In this document: one piece after another, positions 12,037-24,092 of the stretch
Position numbering within the stretch: position 1 is the stretch's first letter
How the letters are laid out: each line of letters opens with the position of its first letter
Assembly: GCA_023548195.1 (NCBI GenBank)
Contig: JAJHZJ010000220.1
Coordinates: forward strand, 1,619,279-1,683,278
Reading direction: 5' to 3'
DNA from: Bettongia penicillata ogilbyi
Lineage: Eukaryota > Chordata > Mammalia > Diprotodontia > Potoroidae
DNA length: 64,000 nucleotides
Program-made: the position numbers and the translations under genes
Notes under the pieces: model-generated
What the model was told of the DNA's origin: nothing
What the model saw: only the letters and a program-made list of their open reading frames with translations
Database searches by the model: none

Positions 12037-14879
12037 AAGCTCTACTGTTTGATATATAAATACATTTTATGCAAAATAGCATATTCTTCAAAACAAAATA
12101 AAAATAGTGAGGACAGTGGCACTGTTTTACATAATTTCACAAATCTCTTTAATACCTAGCTTAATAGAAGTCAAGCCAATTTTCATATCTGCTTCTGAAT
12201 TCAATCTGTTCTGATATGTTTCTTTGGTTGAAGTATATAAAGGAAATTCAGCCTCAAACAGCTATATATCTGGAAGAGGAAACAATATTTTTAATAATCA
12301 AATAAAGCTTTATCTGGGGTCTCTTATAAGGAGATTTTCCAGCAGATTTTAGAACAGGCTTTCTCCTTGATTTCCTGGAGTGGAAATTCTATGTCTGTGA
12401 ATGAAAAAAATTATAAATAATAATAATGACATATTAATTGTAAAATAATGCAAATATGAAAGTATAAAGGTAGGTTGCTCTTTTGTTGTTCTGTACTATT
12501 TGCTTGACGTAGGACTAATGGATTGTGCACCAAAGACATTTTAGAGTATACTAGTTTACAATAATTTGAAGGATTTGTAAAGAAATTTAAAACAAACAGT
12601 ACATGGAATAATCAAGAGCCAGGTAAGTCATCAAACAATATTATAAATGAAAACTTTTGTTATGCTGTAGCTATTTGATATTCTTTATGGGCTACATTAC
12701 TTTCGAGTCATCCTCCTAGCATGATACTATGGAATGATCATTTTTCCTTTTACTAAGAAAGGAGGGGCTGGAGCATATAGGAGGATACCTGAGGTTTCTG
12801 CATGAAGAAAACGTTGTGGCAACAGGCTCATATTTAAGTCCATAAATTAACAAAATACTTATAACTTTTCAGAATATAAAATAATATATCAAATTTTCAA
12901 TCAAAAAGCAATTTCCTTTAAATCAAATTCCTCTTTTTTCTTAAGAATATAGAACAACTTTCTCAGCTTTATTTCTTGACCAAAAATTCTATTTCTAATT
13001 GTTTCCTGCTCCCTAAACTCCTATTTTGCATTGAGACGATAGTTGAAAGGAAGAAATGGCAATCAGAGACATGTCATTGTAAAATTCAAAGTTTAACTTT
13101 ATTTTGCCCTCCTTGCCAAGATCATTGACTTTCCAAGGTCCACTTTATTATAGTATAAACCATGGAAGTCAAAGTACCCTGAGGAGTCAAATGAAATATG
13201 AAATATTTAGGGAAAATGTCCAAGGGGATTCTAAGGGGTCTTTAGACTACAGGAGGGAAGGATAGTGATAAAATCATTAGATGAATCTCTTTCTTCCTTT
13301 ACATACTAGAGAGTTGTAAATTGATGAAGGGGTAATGTGAGAAGCAGAGAAACTAAACATAAACAGCAGCCAGAGCCTCTTGATGTTGGAAACGCTTTGG
13401 TAGGTTCCAGGTCCTGAGTAGCTCCACTAAGAATGGAGGACAACCAGCACACTGGTGTTTTTCTAGTTTGATGGGCCAATAAAAAGGATTTTTTAAGGCA
13501 AAAAAGCTATCCCTGGGACCTATTTCAGTCCTCCCTCCTTTTTTACTGCTTATTTTTCACCTGAAGGCATAAGATGTCCCACCATGTGAATCTGAGACCT
13601 TTTGGATTTAGTGAGGTCAGAAGATCACACAAATCACCAAGCCTGCTTTGCTGACAAGACATTTCCATATGAAGAATCTAAGTAATATTCTCTGCCTTTG
13701 TGTAAATCATTGCTCTGTTAGGACAAATTAAATCTATTTATGTTAACTGCTGAATGACTTGTCAATACTTTATTTCTTTCCAACATCAATCCTGAACTAG
13801 TTGGTACTATTAGTGGGCATAGTCTTAATATTTAGCATAATTATTAATTGGGACAAGATTACATGTCATTTTTTGTCCACATGACTGAGTTTTGGAGAAG
13901 GTCACTGCAAATATGTATGGTAGATTGATCAGAGATTAGGACACATGGCTCTTGGTAGCATGAACAGTTATAGTTATACATGGGGGTATTCTCTCAGTGG
14001 AACAGGGAGTAATTTCCTATTCCCCAGCAATTAAATCAGTGATTGCTGCAAGCAACTGCTCAGGAAGGTTAAAAAGTAACAAGTCCAGCATTCCTTATAC
14101 TGTGAATCATCCTATAGAAGTTAAGTGACTCTCCATCTCCAAGGAGCAAGGGATGAGTGGATCTCTTCCACCAAAAAGCAGGGATATTTGTAGAAGTTCA
14201 AAGAGAAACCTGATGAGTCACTAGAGTGATGGCTCCTGAGGTCATGATCATTTAGTCAATACTGAGATACTTTCCACAACTGATTTCCAAAGGCTAAGTA
14301 AGAACTTCTCAGATTTACTTTTAGACTCAGCTAAACTTCTTAGAGCCTGCATATGGGAATAATCTTGTACCTTTTTTTAGTGATAAAGATGGGAAGTTAT
14401 TTACTTTTGGCTCTCTAAAGATAAATTTCCTTGTAGCCAACTCCCCAAGGGGCATCTTCAAATGAGAGGTTAAAAGTGCTAAAGGAAAAGGGTTTGAAAG
14501 ATTGGATTTATGTTCCATCACCACCCCATCCCAGATGGCCAGTCATACCCTTTCCCCAGCCTGCCTAGAGGGCAATTAGACATACATGAGTCGCTACAGG
14601 TTTTTGCTATGAACCTCTCAGATATGTACAAGTGAAGCCTTATCAATTAATGAAATTTCAGCAGGGAATTGGGGCAGCTGTGTCTTGGCTAAATACTGTT
14701 ATCACTGCAAAAAAGTAATCTAGGAATGAGGGAAGTAGTTATAGAACCTAGTCTCTGAAACTTGGGCAGAGGTCAATGGCACCATCTCCCAGAGATACCT
14801 TGGAGTGGGGCTTCTGAAACATAGCTTTGATAAAACATCAATTGCTGGCAATCTCCATAGATTTAGTTATTATCTCTAT
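12037..14879. other. Unclassified sequence
   Basis: No gene or clear repeat family was recognised over 2.8 kb. Around 13,340-13,560 the composition is more balanced and could hide an old LTR, but no ends are visible. The 65-codon minus-strand frame at 14,327-14,524 has no domain. Confidence 0.4.
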
Positions 14880-15885
14880 GATGATGATTCTCTAACCTGT
14901 CCTATTGCCTTAACCTCCCTGCTGATCTCCAATATCACATCAAGAACTGCCTTTCAGACATTTTGAACTGGATGTCCAGAAACTATTTTAAATTCAACAT
15001 ATCTAAACTCAAACTCATAATCTTTCCCCTAAAAGTTCCTCTGCTCTTCCCTATAACTTTTCTATTGCTATGAAGTATACCATCATCTTTCCAGTCCCTC
15101 AATCTTGCAACCTAGATCTCATACTAGACTGTACTATCTCACCCTGGTCCTCACCATATCCAATCTTTGACAAAGTAACTTCTTTGTAACTTCTCTCAAA
15201 TATGCCCCATTCTCTCCTCTGATGCTGCCACATTTCTTATACAAGACTTCATCACCTCACACCTAGACTTTTGGCAACAGTCTAATGGTTGGGCTGTCTA
15301 CCTCAAGTGCTTCCCCACTCTAATCCATTTTCAATTCAGCTGTCAAAATACAGATCTGACCATGTTATTCCTTTACTCAACAAACTCCAGGGGCTGCCAG
15401 CATCAAATGCAAAATACTCTATTTGGCATTCAAAGCCCTTCATAATTTAACCCCTTCATACCTTTCCAGTATTTTTATTCCTTACTCCCTACCTTCAGAT
15501 CAATGACACTGGTCTCCTTGGTATTCCATAAAGAAGATGCTCCATTTCTTGGTTCTAGGCATTTTTTCTAGCTTTCTTCAATGTCTGGAATATGCTCCCT
15601 CCTCATCTCTGCCTGTTGGCTTGCTGACTTGCCCAGCTTTCTTTAAGTCCCAACAAAAATATCTTCTAAAGGACATCTTTCAAAATGTTTCTTAGTTCTG
15701 ATGTCTTCCCTCTCTTTATTTAATTTCCAATTCATTATGCGTATAGTTTGTAGACATTTGCTTGTTTTCTCCCTCATTAGATTGTGATACCCTTGAGAGC
15801 AATGACTATCTTTTTCTCCTTTTGGACCCTTTTGTAGTGCTTGAAACATATTAAATGGTTAATAAATGTCTATTGACTTGCTTAC
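14880..15885 (+). mobile_element. L2 LINE, C-terminal ORF2 and 3' UTR, about 1 kb
   Basis: A long colinear L2 copy. The plus-strand frame at 14,967-15,029 reads NWMSRNYFKFNISKLKLIIF, the conserved L2 segment downstream of the reverse transcriptase core. Later come the CAGATCTGACCATG block (15,352), GGCATTCAAAGCCCTT (15,426), the AATATGCTCCCTCC block (15,589) and the terminal GTTAATAAATGTCTATTGACTTG (15,858-15,880). Stops and frameshifts abound, so it is dead. It is 5'-truncated. Confidence 0.85.
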
Positions 15886-17504
15886 CTGGGTCCTTGTTGT
15901 GTTATTATCCTTCATAAACAGGTGGTGACTATGCAAGTCCAAATGCTGGAACCTACTATTTTTGTGGCCTAATTCACCCTTTTCTCCTCCCCCAACACAC
16001 ACAACTATCCTTCTTTTACTGACCTATGAGTGTCTGAATCCTGGAGAAATTACATTTTTCCTTATTTACAGCTAGATCCAACAATGAAGTGATAGTTATA
16101 CACTTCAGTATACTTCAGTAGAAGTTAATGTGGTAACAGAAGACACCCTAGAGCAGGGGAGGGGATCCTGGGGCCTCAAGGCCACATGTCTCCCTCTTGG
16201 TCTTCACATGTGGCCCTAAGACTGCAAGTTACTCACTCATGTCCTAGAAAAGGAGGTGCTGGCAAATAGTTCCAGGGGCCTAAACTCCATAATTCATGGA
16301 TAAGAGGCATAAGAGCCTTGAAAGATGCAGTAGGAAATATTTTCACCTATTTCCTAGGAAATATCTTGAAAACATAAGTAAAGCATAAGTAAAATCCCTG
16401 AAAGTAACTATTAATATTTTCACTAATTCCTAGGAAAAAGTTATGGAAATAGTCAACTGGTCTGTAGCCTGGAAATTATAGAAATAAATAGTCAAAAGCT
16501 TTTCCCTTTGGAGTAAGGACTAATGGAGGGATTTTGCTATCGACCTCTACTGAATACATTTGTTTGTGGAGTATACAAGCATCCATCAGCTATTTCATGG
16601 AATTATTGCAAGAACAGATATTGGCTCAGTTGCCAATATAGACATTGGAGAGTTGATGCTGTATCAGAGCACGAGACACATGATCCATCTAATTAAGGGA
16701 AAGGCAATTATTTCTAACTGGGCTTCTTGTGTGAGTGAGAGGATCCACTTTACCTGAGTGTTCTCAACCTATCCTCAAATTGTGAAATGACACTTTCATC
16801 TTAGGAGAAGGGGTGGATGATGATATTGATAGTATCAACTAAGATCCTGTGATGGATTATATGAAGAAAGTTTGTGACCTTCTACCTATATTATTGCACC
16901 TGACCCTGTTTCATGATGAAGTATTGTTGACTATGTCAAAACTATTATCTGTTTTGGCCCTGATGTTGATGGTACTGCTCCTGCTCATCTTTATCACCTT
17001 ACATTTGAAGAAAAATCTATAACTGCGATGGATGTGTCCTTTCCTGTGCTGTTTCCTTGATAATGCTTGTGATGACTTAGTTCATTAGCTCATTATCACC
17101 ACTTTGCATTAGGAGATCCACTGAACTGCAAAGATGTGGCATCATCCACCACATACGTTGAGAACTGAGACTAAGTCCTTTGATAGGGGAAAGGAGGAAG
17201 CCTAGGATTTCTGAGTCTTGCTCTTTATATTTTTTCATTTTTTTTCTTTTTGCTTTTTCTTGCCCCCCCTTATTGTTATCTTTGTTCAGAAGATTGTTCT
17301 GTAAAATCCCTGAAAGCATTTAAATGATGGGAGATCTTTTAAAAGATCCTTAGCACTGTTAGAGTGGAATGTGATAAGGGCAAGGCTCTCCTGTTTCTGC
17401 ACAAGAATTACTTTATCCTTGAGGAAACAAAAATGCCCATCAGTAAATATCTCCTCCCCCCCCTTATTTTTTACAAAGTCTTTTTTTCTCAGGTTTTAGT
17501 CTTT
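15886..17504. other. Mostly unclassified; possible hAT end and degraded coding-like tract
   Basis: Around 16,153-16,225 a CAGGGG…GGCCACATG…ATGTGGCCCT pattern resembles one end of a hAT repeat, without a matching partner. Between 16,560 and 17,060 several short open stretches in different plus-strand frames look coding-like, but I could not match them to a protein. The 65-codon frame at 16,560-16,757 is the longest. A degraded processed pseudogene or an old mobile element are both possible. Confidence 0.3.
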
Positions 17505-17645
17505 TTTATTTCATTTCAATTCAAAAAACAATTATTCATCAATTTTCACATGAAATGTGTTGTGGTAGGCACCCTAGGGGACAAAAAAAATAACCAAAAA
17601 ATAGTCCTTACCTTCAAGACACATAATCTAATCAGGACAAGGGGA
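17505..17645 (-). mobile_element. L2 LINE 3' end
   Basis: On the minus strand it ends with the L2 terminus. Plus-strand landmarks are TCAATTCAAAAAACAATTAT, GTTGTGGTAGGCACCCTAGG and TCCTTACCTTCAAGACACAT. It lies inside a 148-codon plus-strand open frame (17,364-17,810), which is therefore not a gene. Confidence 0.65.
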
Positions 17646-17654
17646 AGGAGTTTG

Positions 17655-17815
17655 GAAAAGAATTTACTACAGGATAATAGATTTAGAGTGGGAAGAAACT
17701 TTAGAAGTAATCTTCCCCAACTTCCTCCTTTTATAAATGAGAGTTGCCTGAGGCCCAGGGAGTTTAAGTTACTAGTCCAAGATCACATGGGAAACAAGCA
17801 ACAGAACTAAGACAA
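17655..17815 (-). mobile_element. MIR/THER-type SINE
   Basis: Plus-strand order GGAAGAAACTTTAGAAGTAA, TTATAAATGAGAGTTGCCTG, AGGCCCAGGGAGTTTAAG and AAGATCACATGG is the reverse of the SINE core. Its distal half is part of a locally duplicated segment. Confidence 0.65.
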
Positions 17816-17930
17816 TAATATGGAGTAAAATGTGATTAGTGCTATAGAAGTTTTTGTCTGACTTCATGTCAATAAAAAATCTTAATTCCTTTTTTACGTT
17901 ATTTGGCCAATCCTCTCAGACTGTTAATAT
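17756..17930 (+). repeat. Local direct duplication, copy A
   Basis: This 175-bp segment recurs at 18,956-19,130 in the same orientation, exactly 1,200 bp away. The first 140 bp differ at about a dozen positions by eye. It includes non-SINE sequence (AATAATATGGAGTAAAATGT…), so shared SINE ancestry alone does not explain it. Confidence 0.85.
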
Positions 17931-18884
17931 GATTAATCTATTATAATAACAAAGCCTAGATTAATTTGGGTTCTTTCTCTCCTAAGTAATTTATTTATAT
18001 TTTCATAAGAGATTCCTGAAGATAATACTCTTTCAAACAAATGAGTACATTTAATGAGGCACACTTAAGGCACTGTGGCAGACAGATGTAGGAGATAACT
18101 GAAATATTTCAGTGAGTAGGCCCTATACCATCTCTCCAATCACACTCTGTGCCAAGCCTGATTTTAAAATAGTCAACATATGTATTGAGCCAGCCAGTGT
18201 CCATGGTAAACCTCAAATAACTACATTCCTTAGTATTTCATTTTTTTGTCCTAAATATAAAAAAGACCAGAAAGTAGTCCTATATGTTTATATCTCTTAA
18301 AAATAATTCATGGACAAATCTATTTAGAGTCTTTAAAATAATTAAATTCCTCTAGGGTATTAGGGGAAAGGAGAGAATACAGTATTTAAGTCAGTTGATT
18401 TGGGAGATGTTTAACATTAAAACGTAATAGGAAGAAGAAAAATAAATTTACTCTCTTTCCAAATGTTTCTGCCTGAGAAAAAGACTGAGGACAGATGCTT
18501 CAGAAAGACTATTATATTGAGGATGGGGTCCAATGGGAGATTTTTGCAGAGAAAAGATGAAAATAGCAATGAGCCTTGAGAGGATTCTAGGCAGGACTAG
18601 GCCAGATTTAGGTTTGAATCAGTGAAGCAGCAAGAAAATTGGAATAAGCACCATACTCAGAGAAGAGTCACAGATTCATAGAAGTTCAGTTGGAATAAAC
18701 ATCAATTATCATATAGTCTAACCTATAACTTATCAAGTATCCCTATATAAATCTCATAGTAAGAGGTCATTCAGTCTATACCAGAGGTTTCAAGAAAAGT
18801 TTCATTCAGTAAATGTTTAACTAGCTCTCTGAGAAAAAAAAATGTTTACAAAACACATTTTAAAATTTAATACACATAATCAAC
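17931..18884. other. Unclassified spacer between duplicated segments
   Basis: AT-rich. A possible very old MIR/L3-like remnant lies at about 18,670-18,760 (CACAGATTCATAGAAGTTCA). Nothing else is supported. Confidence 0.4.
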
Positions 18885-19285
18885 ATTTTCTAGAATAATA
18901 ATAATAATAATTGACACTTATATAGCTACCCCTCTGTGCCAGGCACTGTGCTGGGGCCCAGGAAGTTTAAGTTACTTGTCCAAGATCACATGAGAAATAA
19001 GCAACAGAGCTAGGACAATAATATGGAGTAAAATGTGATTAGTGCTGTAAGAACTTTTGTCTGACTCCATGTCAATAAAAATTCTTAATTCCTGTGTTGT
19101 TACTTTGGTCTATCTTCTCAAATTGTTACTATATTTTACAATAATCTTCTCATTTGGGCCTCACACAACCCTGAAACATAGGTACTATTATTATCCCTAT
19201 TTTGCTTACGAAGAAACTGAATCAAAAAGAAGCTAAGTGATTTGACCAAGGTCACACAGCTAGTACAAGTAGTTCTAGCCTTACC
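18885..19285 (-). mobile_element. MIR-type SINE interrupted by duplicated segment
   Basis: The left part (18,895-18,955, AATAATAATTGACACTTATATAGC…GTGCCAGGCACTGTGC) and right part (19,131-19,285, CTCATTTGGGCCTCACACAA…CTAAGTGATTTGACCAAGGT) are colinear minus-strand pieces. Copy B of the local duplication lies between them. Confidence 0.65.
18956..19130 (+). repeat. Local direct duplication, copy B
   Basis: Second copy of the 17,756-17,930 segment, lying within a MIR copy. The junction at 18,955/18,956 is sharp: the MIR text stops after GTGCTGGGG and copy B begins. Confidence 0.85.
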
Positions 19286-20514
19286 TGAGTGGACCATTCT
19301 ACAGACCTTTGTGTAAAGCAGTTCTCACATCATGTTAATTTGCTCCAAGGACATGTGGAATAGGAGAAGACAGGAAGGAAGTCACAAGTTCATGATGGGA
19401 ATTGGTGGGCACACTGTTTAAGGCTGTATGGGGGCCAAGGACAGAGAAGGAAGAGAAGGAGGAACAACCCTGGGGTCAGAGGGGTCAGAGACAGAAACTG
19501 ATACCCAAGCACACAGATGGAAGAGGAAAGCAGTAGGTGCTGAGCAGGGTAAAGGTTCCCTCTCTTGGAGCCCAATCTCAAGCCAAGTCCCCAGTTTGGC
19601 AATCCAGGCCAGCACCTGTGAGAGTCTCTCTCTGTATCTCTTCTGCTTTAATTTGTAGGGATTATTTTAGGGTTTTATTTGGTTTTGTTCTATTTTTTTT
19701 GGAGAGGCATGTTGAGCACCTGACTGAGGGGCGAGAGCATAGAGCATAGAAGGAGAGAGCACTGTATTGTACCCTAAGTTAAAATAGGTGTTTTGTTGGA
19801 ATGCAGATTTTTTTCACAATTTTTTACCTAAAGTCAAATTTGAATATGCAAATTTACATAAAGTAACAACTGTCTGTAAATGTATGAGGGCAGATTTGAA
19901 CTTGTCATCCTGCCTCCAAATGCTATCTAGCTGCCCCTTTCATTATCAATAAAAACAAGTTAAACCCTGATTTGTCAGTTTCTGAGGTATAAATATACAT
20001 ACAGATAATTGAGAACCAGCTCAAGTTGTCTCCAGCATACTTCTTAGTGAAGTCCACTATTTAGTGAGCTAAACCATTCCACTTTGGCTTAATTCTAATT
20101 GTTAGGCTGTTTTGGTTCAGAACAAGCCAAAATTATCATTCCAACTTTCACGCACTGTAGATTGGAATCCAGAACCTTGTTTCTTTGCTCTTCTATGTTA
20201 CCTTAGGCATTTTGTTCACCTATTTTATGCCTTAGTATCTGTACCTCAGGTAGCAGTATTTCCTAGAAGGCAATTCCAAAAAGTTCTATATACAAAGATT
20301 TTTTGGAGAGATAGAAATAGAAGAGGAGTTATGGCCAACAGCAACATAGCATCTTTCTTTGTTAATAATGATAGTCACCATAGTGACACATAGTGAGAGT
20401 CACCTGTCTTTATTCCTGTTGTGAGCAGCAGAAAAGAGATTCCTATAAAGAAAAAATAAAACAAAAAGACTAGATAGCATCAAACATTTAAAACAAGAAG
20501 GAAATATTAATGTT
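19286..20514. other. Mostly unclassified, with a SINE-head fragment
   Basis: 19,300-19,780 is more GC-rich than the surroundings and holds four short overlapping frames with no domain. At 19,885-19,940 a short minus-strand SINE head remains (GATTTGAACTTGTCATCCTG…TATCTAGCTGCCCC). No gene is supported. Confidence 0.45.
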
Positions 20515-20660
20515 ATCTAAACTTTATCTTCCAGGAAAGACACTGAGGTCTAAGAGGTTAAATGACTTCCCCAAGAACATACCAATAGTGAATTTAAAGA
20601 GTTGAAATAAAAACTCATGTTCTTTGGTTCCAAATCCCAAGATATTTCTACTGCTTCAGG
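20515..20660 (-). mobile_element. MIR-type SINE
   Basis: Minus-strand core with landmarks GACACTGAGGTCTAAGAGGT, TAAATGACTTCCCCAAGAAC and a diverged TTTGAACTC-type block. Confidence 0.55.
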
Positions 20661-21061
20661 CTTTCTCATCTGTTCCATGTTACCCCAGTAAGACATTTAT
20701 GATTCTATGACCTCTTCAATATTCTTCAATCTCTTGTGTCTCACTATATTAAGTATACTGAAAAGATTCACTTGAAAGAAACTCAGAGGCAAAACTAGTG
20801 ATTTAGGATGGGTATGGTTACAAGTGCCTTGGTTCTTTGACAGTTGACTATTTTCAGGGCTTTTAAAGATACAGTTGAGAAAATACGAAACACAGAACTA
20901 GTAGGGAATGATTGAAAACAATTCATTTTTCATTTGTTTTGTACACAGTAGAATCATGGACTTCTGTTTTTTTTTTTTCAACTTGAATTAGAGATGCATC
21001 CCTTCTTAACCCTACTTCTGATCTAATTTGAAGAATTAGAAGCTTTGGGTTAGGAAGGGAA

Positions 21062-21492
21062 ATTTAATGAATTAATGTTGAGTGAAGTAAGCAGAGCTAG
21101 GAAAATATTGTACACAGTAACAGCAACATTTTGCAATGACTGACCTTGTTAGACTTAGCTCTTCTGAAAAATACATTGACCGAAGACAATTTCAGAATAT
21201 TCATTATGGAAAATGCTATCCACATCCAGAGAAAGAACTATGGAGTCTGAATGCAAATTGAAATATACTTTTTTTCTCTTTTTTCTAATGGTCTTCCCTT
21301 TTTGTTCTGATTCTGCTTTCACAACATGACTGATATGGAAATGTGTTGAATATGATCATACATGTATAACCCATATCAGATTGATGCTGTCTTGCAGAGG
21401 AGGAAGGGAAGAAAGAAGGGGGAAATTTAGAATTCAAAATCTTATACAAATGAATGTTGAAAACTAAAAATAAATGCATTTGAGAAAAGAAA
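21062..21492 (+). mobile_element. L1 LINE 3' end, 5'-truncated
   Basis: Clear marsupial L1 3' end. It has the last ORF2 codons (TTGAGTGAAGTAAGCAGAGC), then AAATGCTATCCACATCCAGA, GAACTATGGAGTCTGAATGC, TTTCACAACATGACTGATATG, a purine-rich run at 21,396-21,425 and an AAAATAAATGCA end. A possible target-site duplication is GGAAGGGAA (21,053-21,061) and AGAAAGGGAA just after the A-rich end near 21,485-21,497. It is the best preserved L1 3' end in the window. Confidence 0.85.
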
Positions 21493-21839
21493 GGGAATGC
21501 AAATCACAGAAAAAAGATACAGAATATGGCTGAAGGTAGAAGGTGATATTAGAGATATCCACTTGCTACTTTATAACAGAGTGGTGAAAAATTAGAAAGT
21601 AAGAATAGTTATTTATAAGGAATTCACTGAGCACAAGCAGAATCTTACTCTAGTTTCTGGAAAGACCTCTTAGGCCTGACAGTATAAAGGTACTTTGTGT
21701 GCAGCAACTAGTTCATGGAGAGAAGAGGTCTGGGGATGAAATATAATGTATGACACTATACCTAAAGGCTACCCCACTAATGTTTAGGATTGGTTCTTTG
21801 TCTGGGTCACATGCAGAAGAAATAGAAAATAATCTCTCA

Positions 21840-23400
21840 AGAGGAATGCCCTAACAACTAGAGATCTGGAAAGGCATTCTGCCAAAAAACAACAAAATGA
21901 TGGAACTTATGTTGAATATTGAAGGAAAGAGGGAAACTAGGAGGCAGATGTGAGGGAGATGATTCCAGACATAAGAGTAAATCAGTGAAATGACAAAGAA
22001 ACTGGAGGAATGTCATTAATGAATAACACAGTAAGCAGGCTGGATAGTACAGATGTGGAGTATATAATGTGTACTATTACCACAAAGATAACAAAAGCTC
22101 AGATCATAAAGAGATTGAAATACCCAAGGATTTACATACTATCCAGAAGACAATAGAAATCTTCTGCAATTGATGGGAGCAGGGAAATTTACACAAGGTG
22201 GAGCCACACTTCAGGAAAAAATCTTATTGGGATTAAGTGGACACCATTTAAGGCAAAATTTTAGTCAGGAAGATCAATTAGAATGGTATAGAGAAGGAGT
22301 GATAAAATCTTGCCCTCGGGTGTAGTTATATGAACTGAGTAGAGGATGTGTATGAGAGATATTGTGAAGACAGAAATGACAGGATTTAGCAAGATATGTG
22401 GGCTGAGAGTGAAGAGCTGAGGACAACATCTAGGCTGCAAGTCTGAAACACTAGGACTATAGATAGATAGAGAGGCCTCTGTAGATAGAGAGGAATTCAG
22501 AAAAGTCAACATATTGGGGGGAGGAAAAGAAGGGGAGATAATAACTTCAGATTTAGGCATATTTACTTTGACATGCTTACAGGATATTGAGATATAAAAT
22601 CATTAAAAGGCTCTGATTCCTGATCCTGTTAAACCACACATCTATGGTATCCACCTGCAGTGCCTACTGAAACACAATCTTTGCATACACAAGCTATTCT
22701 CAACAAGATCAGTATTTTTAGTATTCATTATTAGAAATCTCGTAAGTCTTGACCTTTGAGGGACTACATGTCCCTGGCACCTTTCCCCAGTTCCCATAAT
22801 TGCATGTTTGTGTCTTCTCCTCAAGGAGGGCTAAACTATTCCTAATCCAACTGGAAAGCCCTTCTTATAGGTAGTCCAACCATCTGCAGCTCTAAGAGGT
22901 ATAAGATTTCAGTGGATCATGCCCATCTTCTGAAAGGAGAATGACTCCACACCACATGTAACTGCATCCCTCTCCCTAGGAGTATGATTCATTTAACTTG
23001 TCATTTCTGTCTTTGTTTCTTATTTCCCTGAGACTGCAGTTATGCCTAAACTCTAACCCCAAGTCTCCTACCTCTTTCACTGACTTCACCCTTTCAGTAA
23101 ACCACTTGCTGAAAAATCAATTCTCACAAGCCAAACTTTCATTTCATAGGAATCCAGGTCCTCTCCAGACTTTTCACAGGAAAACAAACCAGTTTAAGAT
23201 GTTAAAAGGAAGTTGGTGATAGGGGATTGGAGTTCTAGAGAGAGTACAAGCTTGGCTATATACATTCAGGAATCGTTAGCTCATAGAAATCATAGGAATT
23301 TGCATAAAATTTGAACCTATAAGAACTGATGAGATAATCAAGCTTGTAGAGGGTGAAAGAGAAGAGGGCCCAGGAAAAAGTCTAAAGAATGATTGTGATT
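21840..23400 (-). mobile_element. L2 LINE, split by a 591-bp insert
   Basis: Minus-strand L2. The segment 22,261-22,560 keeps a 99-codon open frame whose start (MPKSEVIISP) and centre (LFTLSPHILLNPV) match the L2 region after the reverse transcriptase core. The copy continues after an insertion, from AAGTTGGTGATAGGGGATTGG (23,210) to AGAGGGCCCAGGAAAAAGTC (23,364). Both halves are colinear with L2. Confidence 0.75.
22603..23209. mobile_element. Unidentified insertion with 8-bp flanking repeat
   Basis: A 591-bp segment (22,611-23,201) interrupts an L2 copy. The 8-mer TTAAAAGG occurs at 22,603-22,610 and again at 23,202-23,209. Removing one copy and the insert restores L2 continuity. The insert has no obvious terminal inverted repeat, no A-tail and no TG…CA ends. 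Its 60- and 73-codon frames have no domain. An 8-bp duplication would suit a hAT element, but identity is open. Confidence 0.6.
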
Positions 23401-23927
23401 GCACAGATAAATGTTCAGAAACTATTGGGACACCACAGCCCATCTGTAGTGTGTTAAGCCAAGCATTTATTTCTTCTTTGAACTTGATATTTGCCCAGTT
23501 ACCTGGAACCTTCCAAACTCAAACAGAGGTCAGGAAAGGGTGGAGTGTTTTCTTAAAAAAGGTAGGCAATCCCCAAATATTTGAACTTCTCCTGTAGGAT
23601 ACTTTATTTTACATAAGAATGGGGTGGAGCAAAGCATGAGGGTACTCCAGCACTAAGTGGTAGGCTTGAGTGGTGTTTTATCCATTCTTTCATTCTGCCT
23701 GCCTTGACTGATCCCCAGATCAGGACGTTTTCCACTTCTGAAAGGGAAATTCATACTAGATAGGGGTGGGGTACAGAACTGGAAAACTATTGTATCAACA
23801 GTACCTTAGAATTTGACAGCTAGAAGCTAGAAATGTACCTTCTTATGGACCTAGGGAGAGGGAATATGGGAAGGAAAGGTCCATAGGTGATCAGAGAACA
23901 GGATGTAAACCTACTCTTAAATACTTT

Positions 23928-23935
<8 letters not shown>
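23401..23935. other. Unclassified sequence
   Basis: No feature supported. Confidence 0.5.

Positions 23936-23969
<34 letters not shown>
23936..23969 (+). repeat. (CA)n microsatellite
   Basis: About 34 bp of CA units, preceded by short interrupted units. Confidence 0.95.
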
Positions 23970-24092
23970 TTTATCCCCAAATAAGTAGATAAAATAGGAT
24001 GTTAAAAGATAGTCTAACAGGGTGAGCTTCTTTCCCCCTCTTCCACCTCATCAGGTATGTAGTGTCCCAATGTCTTTTACAATACCCCTAAG

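Noticed and set aside
17364..17810. 148-codon plus-strand open frame
   Set aside because: It crosses an L2 3' end and a MIR, both on the minus strand, and shows no domain.
19390..19749. Cluster of four overlapping small frames in a GC-richer patch as a CpG-island gene start
   Set aside because: CpG is rare in the patch, the frames overlap on both strands and none has a domain.
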